NCBI GenBank assembly: GCA_003220195.1
Contig: QHRT01000074.1
Coordinates: 4,396-24,752 of the forward strand
Length of the DNA stretch: 20,357 bases
DNA from: Candidatus Rokuibacteriota bacterium
Lineage (GTDB): Bacteria > Methylomirabilota > Methylomirabilia > Rokubacteriales > CSP1-6
Reading direction: 5' to 3'
The position numbers and the translations under genes were made by a program. Every line of letters starts with the position of its first letter. Positions within the stretch are counted from its first letter, which is position 1. The notes beneath the pieces are model-generated. The model searched no databases. It saw only the letters and a list, made by a program, of their open reading frames with translations, and was not told the origin of the DNA. Below are positions 17,126 through 20,357 of this stretch, piece after piece.

Positions 17126-17908
17126 TACGAGCAACTGACGCTAACCCGAGATGGGAAGGTCGCCACCATCACGCTCAACCGGCCGGACGCGTTCAACGCG
17201 TTCAACATGAAGCTCGGCCGGGAGGTGTTCGACGCCGCGCTGGAGGTCGACGACGACCCTGACGTCCGGTGCGTCGTCATGACGGGCGCCGGCCGGGCCT
17301 TCTGCGCCGGTGGGGACGTGAAGGAGTTCGTCGACAACCTGCCGCGGATCGGCGCCCACGTGAAGGAGCTGACGACGTATCTGCACGGCGCCGTGTCGCG
17401 TCTCTGCCGGAGCGACAAGCCCGTCATCATGGCCGTGAACGGCATCGCCGCGGGCGGCGGCTTCTCGCTCGCGCTGTCAGGCGATCTGGTCGTCGCCGCC
17501 GAGTCCGCGCGCTTCACGATGGCGTACTCGCGCATCGCCGCCACGCCGGACGGATCGTCGTCCTACTTCCTGCCGCGGCTCATCGGGATCCGGCGCGCGA
17601 TGGAGCTCTACATGACGAACCGGATGCTGTCGGCGAAGGACGCGCTCGAGTGGGGTCTCGTGAACTGGGTCGTTCCCGACGCCGAGCTGAAGAGCGCCGT
17701 CGACACGCTGTCGCGCGAGCTGGCGCAAGGCCCGTCGAAGGCGTTCGGCGCGGCCAAACGGCTCTTCCACCAGTCGACGCACGAGAGCCTCGAGACGCAG
17801 ATGGAGCTGGAGGCCCAGGAGATCGCGCGCTCGGGCCGCACGGAAGACTTTCGCGAGGGCGTCGGCGCGTTCGCGGCGAAGAGATCCCCGGCGTTCCGCG
17901 GCCGCTGA
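17120..17908 (+). CDS. Enoyl-CoA hydratase/isomerase (crotonase) family protein
   Basis: The 262-residue crotonase-fold protein has normal length. The CoA-ester oxyanion hole is formed by A63/G64 (FCAGGDVKEF) and G113 (NGIAAGGGFSLAL). The two glutamates of true enoyl-CoA hydratases are not in place: the first site reads AYSRIAATPDG and the second is occupied by D144 in PDGSSSYFLPRLIG. This Asp arrangement is usual for PaaG-like isomerases and related enzymes, so double-bond isomerisation or another acyl-CoA reaction is at least as likely as hydration. I chose ATG 17120, which has GGAG at 17109-17112. An in-frame ATG at 17081 would add 13 residues encoded by repeat copy B. It follows the broken pyk gene on the same strand. 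Confidence 0.9.
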   Translation: MAYEQLTLTRDGKVATITLNRPDAFNAFNMKLGREVFDAALEVDDDPDVRCVVMTGAGRAFCAGGDVKEFVDNLPRIGAHVKELTTYLHGAVSRLCRSDKPVIMAVNGIAAGGGFSLALSGDLVVAAESARFTMAYSRIAATPDGSSSYFLPRLIGIRRAMELYMTNRMLSAKDALEWGLVNWVVPDAELKSAVDTLSRELAQGPSKAFGAAKRLFHQSTHESLETQMELEAQEIARSGRTEDFREGVGAFAAKRSPAFRGR

Positions 17909-18003
17909 GCGGCCAGGACGCCGGTCTCGGCAGCCCGACCTGGCGCGTGATCGAGGAGCGCCACGGAACCGCTACGCCGAGAGCCGAGCGCCCGAAGGCG
18001 GCG

Positions 18004-18948
18004 CTACTCTTCTTCGAGCCAGGCGTGCGTCAGGCGGTGGCCGAGCGCGGGGTGAAGCTTGAGGAAGTAGATCAGCATGGCGGCCGCCGCGAGGACGTTG
18101 CCCGCGAAGATCGTCCAGCCCGGGAGCTCTCCGAGCATCCAGTTCGCGACCAGCACGATGGCGCCGAAGAATCCGACCTCGAAGGCACTGAACAGGATCA
18201 CCAGGGCGAAGACGAAGAACGGCTGGCGCTCTGCCGCCGCCACGAGGGTCGAGGCGACGATGCCGAACGCGATGAACGCCAGACCGTGCGCGACCGTGTA
18301 GAGCGCGATCGCGTCGGTGGCCGACGTCTGGCGGAGCAGGCCTTCACCGAGAATTCTCGGCGTGCGGAGCGGCTCGCCCTGGATGGTGTCCACGACCAGG
18401 AACCAGATCGCGACGATCACCGCGCCGGCCAGGCCGGCGACCACGCCTTCCCAGAGCACCCTGCCCCAATCGCCGAAGAGCATGCGCGGGAGTGTGCGGT
18501 GCACGCGGAAGAAGTACCCGAGCATCGCGATGGACGCGAGCAGGTTGCCGACCAGGATGGCCCACCACACCAGCGCGCCGAGCATCGACTGGCCGAACGC
18601 GGTGACGACCGCGAGAAAGAACACTTCGAACGCGGCGAAGAGGATGATGAACGCCGCGAACACCGGCGGCTCGCGCTCGCTCACCGCGATGAAGCTCGCG
18701 GCGATGACGCCGAACGCCACGAACGCGAGCCCGTGGATCAGCGTGTAGCCGACGACCGGCAGGAGAGATGGCTCGAGCCCGTCCGGCGTCCTCACGCCGT
18801 AGAACACCGCGGCGCCGAGGATGGTGGGAGCGAGGAACGGACGACCTCGAGCGACGTCGAGGATCAGGAACCACACCGCGACGACGGCCGCGCCGATCAG
18901 CCCGGCGATGACCCCTTCTCGCAGCACCGGCCGCCCGACGGTCGCCAT
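18004..18948 (-). CDS. Internally duplicated polytopic membrane protein (two 4-helix modules), unrecognised
   Basis: The 314-residue protein consists of two homologous halves, residues about 10-155 and 166-306, each with about four hydrophobic segments. Matching blocks in order are WFLILD (26-31) with WFLVVD (182-187), PTILG with PRILG, HGLAFVAFG (72-80) with HGLAFIAFG (221-229), ILFAAFEV (102-109) with ILFSAFEV (251-258), MLG with MLG, and GNLLASIAML with GNVLAAAAML. The conserved Asp after WFL, the His before GLAF and the Glu in AFEV could line a polar path or bind a ligand. I know no function for it. It starts 18 nt after the SUMF1-like gene and ends at EEE near the C-terminus. The 95-nt gap to the convergent crotonase gene (17909-18003) shows no clear terminator. 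Confidence 0.82.
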   Translation of the reverse strand: MATVGRPVLREGVIAGLIGAAVVAVWFLILDVARGRPFLAPTILGAAVFYGVRTPDGLEPSLLPVVGYTLIHGLAFVAFGVIAASFIAVSEREPPVFAAFIILFAAFEVFFLAVVTAFGQSMLGALVWWAILVGNLLASIAMLGYFFRVHRTLPRMLFGDWGRVLWEGVVAGLAGAVIVAIWFLVVDTIQGEPLRTPRILGEGLLRQTSATDAIALYTVAHGLAFIAFGIVASTLVAAAERQPFFVFALVILFSAFEVGFFGAIVLVANWMLGELPGWTIFAGNVLAAAAMLIYFLKLHPALGHRLTHAWLEEE

Positions 18949-18966
18949 GGCACGTCCGCGGTCATC

Positions 18967-19710
18967 TTAGCAGCTGTAGAGGCGGGCGCCGGGTTTCCCG
19001 GCGAGCGCCGAACGTGTGGGGGTATCGGGGGCCATTACGGGCGCGTCGGCGCGCCCCTCGAGGCCCCTGATGCAATCAATCACCAGACGGATGCCGTAAT
19101 CCGAATAACGGAGATGCGGAGGCAACGACGAGCGATGCGCGACCGGGCTCCATGGATCCGCGTGGCGCCAGGCGCCGCCGCGGCTCACGCGGCGTGTGCC
19201 GGTCGTCGGGCCGGACGGATTGCGCGCCGGAGCCTCTGTGTAGGCGGACTCGTCGAACCAGTCTGCGCACCACTCGTGGCAGACCCCGGACAGATCGGTG
19301 AGACCGAAGGCGTTCGCCGGCGTCGCCGGCACGATTGGCGGCGCCGGGAACAGCCCGTTCGGCTTCGCGTTTCCCCAGGGATAGCGCGCGCCCTCGACGC
19401 CGCCGCGCGCCGCGCGTTCCCATTCCGCTTCCGTGGGCAGCCGCGCGCCGGACCACGCGGCGAACGCCACGGCGTCGTCCCAGCTCACGCCGACGACCGG
19501 CTGGTCGGGCTTCGCGAACTCCGGTCGCGTCCAGAACGGGGGCGGCGCCGTGCCGGCCGCGGCGACGTACCCGGCGAACTCCGCATTCGTGACCGGCGTC
19601 GCCGCGATCACGAACGCGTCGAGCCAGACGCGATGCATCGGGCGCTCGCAGGGATGGCCGTCGTTCCATCCCATCGTGAACTCTCCCGCGGGGACGTGAA
19701 CCCAGCGCAT
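18967..19710 (-). CDS. SUMF1/formylglycine-generating-enzyme-fold protein lacking the active-site cysteines
   Basis: The 247-residue protein has the SUMF1 fold: MRWVHVPAGEFTMG, ETP-like ATPVTNAEFAGYV (37-49), VVGVSWDDAVAFAAWSG, LPTEAEWERAARGG (91-104), YPWGN, GLTDLSGVCHEWCADWF (136-152), RRVSRGGAWRH and the terminal GIRLV (206-210). In active formylglycine-generating enzymes two cysteines lie in the stretch after RGGSW. Here that stretch reads RHADPWSPVAHRSSLPPHLRYSDYG with none, so sulfatase activation is unlikely. SUMF1-fold proteins of this kind have varied or unknown roles. Residues from about 213 to the end (IRGLEGR...LYSC) are encoded by repeat copy C and are not part of the fold. The start ATG 19710 has no Shine-Dalgarno but a -10 box immediately upstream. 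Confidence 0.88.
   Translation of the reverse strand: MRWVHVPAGEFTMGWNDGHPCERPMHRVWLDAFVIAATPVTNAEFAGYVAAAGTAPPPFWTRPEFAKPDQPVVGVSWDDAVAFAAWSGARLPTEAEWERAARGGVEGARYPWGNAKPNGLFPAPPIVPATPANAFGLTDLSGVCHEWCADWFDESAYTEAPARNPSGPTTGTRRVSRGGAWRHADPWSPVAHRSSLPPHLRYSDYGIRLVIDCIRGLEGRADAPVMAPDTPTRSALAGKPGARLYSC
18978..19072 (-). repeat. Structured dispersed repeat, copy C (inside the 3' end of a gene)
   Basis: Read on the minus strand this copy begins CATCAGGGGCC and aligns over its whole length with copy A. The helices, in plus coordinates, are an outer stem GGGGCC (19028-19033) with GGCCCC (19062-19067), an inner hairpin of 7 bp with a 4-nt loop (19039-19056), and a distal hairpin CGCCGGG-TTT-CCCGGCG (18987-19003). 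Compared with copy A the distal stem differs in sequence but still pairs. It lies in the same orientation as the SUMF1-like gene, whose reading frame passes through it to a TAA 9 nt beyond. Confidence 0.8.
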
Positions 19711-19713
19711 CGT

Positions 19714-19725
19714 CTTATAATTATG
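19714..19725 (-). promoter_or_regulatory. -10 region immediately before the SUMF1-like gene
   Basis: On the minus strand CATAAT (19725-19720, five of six to the -10 consensus) is followed directly by TATAAG. The ATG (19710) comes 9 nt after CATAAT, so the transcript would start within a few bases of the start codon. There is no Shine-Dalgarno and no obvious -35. This is an AT island in otherwise GC-rich DNA. Confidence 0.45.
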
Positions 19726-19814
19726 CGCTGTTGCCAGCTTGCGCGATGGACGCGACGGCCGCGCTGCGGCCGCGCGCCATCGTGCCGGGGATCCGGTCAA
19801 CGAGGAGAGATCGC

Positions 19815-20357
19815 ATGAACGTCGCACCACGCATGGCCCGGCTCGGAACGGAATCCGCCTTCGAAGTGCTCGCGCGGGCCAGGGCGCTCGAGCGTCAAGG
19901 GCGCGAGATCATCCACCTGGAGATCGGCGAGCCCGACTTCGACACGCCGGCACACATCAAGGACGCGGCCAAGCGCGCGCTCGACGCCGGCGCCACGCAT
20001 TACGGGCCATCCGCAGGGCTTCCCGAGCTGCGCGAGGCGATCGCGCGGCACATCAGCCGCACGCGCGCGATTCCCGTGAGTCCCGACGAGGTCGTGGTGA
20101 CCCCAGGGGCCAAGCCCATCATGTTCTTCACGATCATGGCGCTCGCCGGGCACGGCGACGAAGTCATCTATCCGAATCCGGGATTCCCGATCTACGAGTC
20201 GGTGATCAATTTCGTCGGCGCGGTGCCCGTGCCGATCCCGCTGCGCGAGGAGAACGGCTTCGGCTTCGATCTCGGAATCTTCGAGCGAAGCGTGTCGCCG
20301 CGGACGAAGCTCATCATCATCAACTCGCCCGAGAACCCGACCGGTGGCGTGCTGGAG
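19815..20357 (+). CDS. PLP-dependent class I/II aminotransferase, N-terminal part, cut by window edge
   Basis: From ATG 19815 (AGGAGA Shine-Dalgarno 8 nt upstream) the frame is open for 181 residues to the window end. It has the aspartate/aromatic aminotransferase fold-type I pattern: IHLEIGEPDFDTP (33-45), HYGPSAGLPELREAIA (62-77), VVVTPGAKPIMFF (94-106) including the PLP phosphate-binding loop, and the INSPENPTGG motif near residue 175. The PLP lysine lies beyond the edge, so activity cannot be confirmed. Alternatives within the subgroup include aspartate, alanine or aromatic amino acid aminotransferase, and the amino-acid specificity cannot be set. It is divergent from the SUMF1-like gene, with 104 nt between starts. 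Confidence 0.92.
   Translation, partial: MNVAPRMARLGTESAFEVLARARALERQGREIIHLEIGEPDFDTPAHIKDAAKRALDAGATHYGPSAGLPELREAIARHISRTRAIPVSPDEVVVTPGAKPIMFFTIMALAGHGDEVIYPNPGFPIYESVINFVGAVPVPIPLREENGFGFDLGIFERSVSPRTKLIIINSPENPTGGVLE

Noticed and set aside
17269..19818. An 849-residue open frame on the plus strand
   Set aside because: It crosses the crotonase gene in another frame and runs antisense to two convincing minus-strand genes. The composition is repetitive and charged, with no family motif.

Overview
This is a very GC-rich, gene-dense bacterial window. Many starts are GTG, several neighbouring genes overlap by 4 nt (GTGA or ATGA), and genes lie in short operon-like runs on both strands. No rRNA, tRNA, CRISPR array, transposase or phage gene was found. 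Gene content (acyl-CoA dehydrogenase, BadH-like dehydrogenase, enoyl-CoA hydratase family protein, acyl-AMP ligase, uvrA, pyruvate kinase) fits a chromosomal segment of a free-living heterotroph. It could come from an environmental lineage such as Rokubacteria, Acidobacteria or a deltaproteobacterial group, but that placement is only an inference from style and composition.

Layout, left to right. (1) 1-389, minus: the N-terminal part of an amidohydrolase, divergent from (2) 534-3299, plus: acyl-CoA dehydrogenase, BadH-like SDR and PfkB-type sugar kinase, tightly packed. (3) 3454-4484, plus: cyclophilin-like protein and small transaldolase, overlapping by ATGA and ending at a strong hairpin shared with the convergent next block. 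(4) 9870-4530, minus: PIG-L deacetylase, secreted M28 peptidase with PDZ domain, FAAL-like acyl-AMP ligase, and a Tat-exported metallo-beta-lactamase-fold hydrolase. (5) 10058-12581, plus: S4/RluA pseudouridine synthase, then two overlapping genes for unrecognised membrane proteins. (6) 12887-17908, plus: uvrA, a pyruvate kinase gene broken by an internal deletion, and an enoyl-CoA hydratase/isomerase family gene. (7) 19710-18004, minus: a SUMF1-fold protein and an internally duplicated membrane protein. (8) 19815 to the right edge, plus: the start of a PLP aminotransferase.

The most unusual signal is a dispersed structured repeat. Two nearly complete copies of about 95 nt (3309-3403 plus, 18978-19072 minus) and one degenerate half copy (17085-17125 plus) each sit at the 3' end of a gene, in the same orientation as that gene. 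Both long copies fold into the same three helices, and stem sequences differ between copies while pairing is kept. One copy is read through as the C-terminal tail of the SUMF1 protein. Another supplies most of the leader, and part of the Shine-Dalgarno, of the enoyl-CoA hydratase gene.

Other points are an 11-bp-periodic GTTG tract between PIG-L and RluA, several genes with a promoter -10 box just before the start codon and no Shine-Dalgarno (probable leaderless mRNAs), the pyruvate kinase deletion, and the duplicated 4-helix membrane module. I saw no defence system or biosynthetic cluster.
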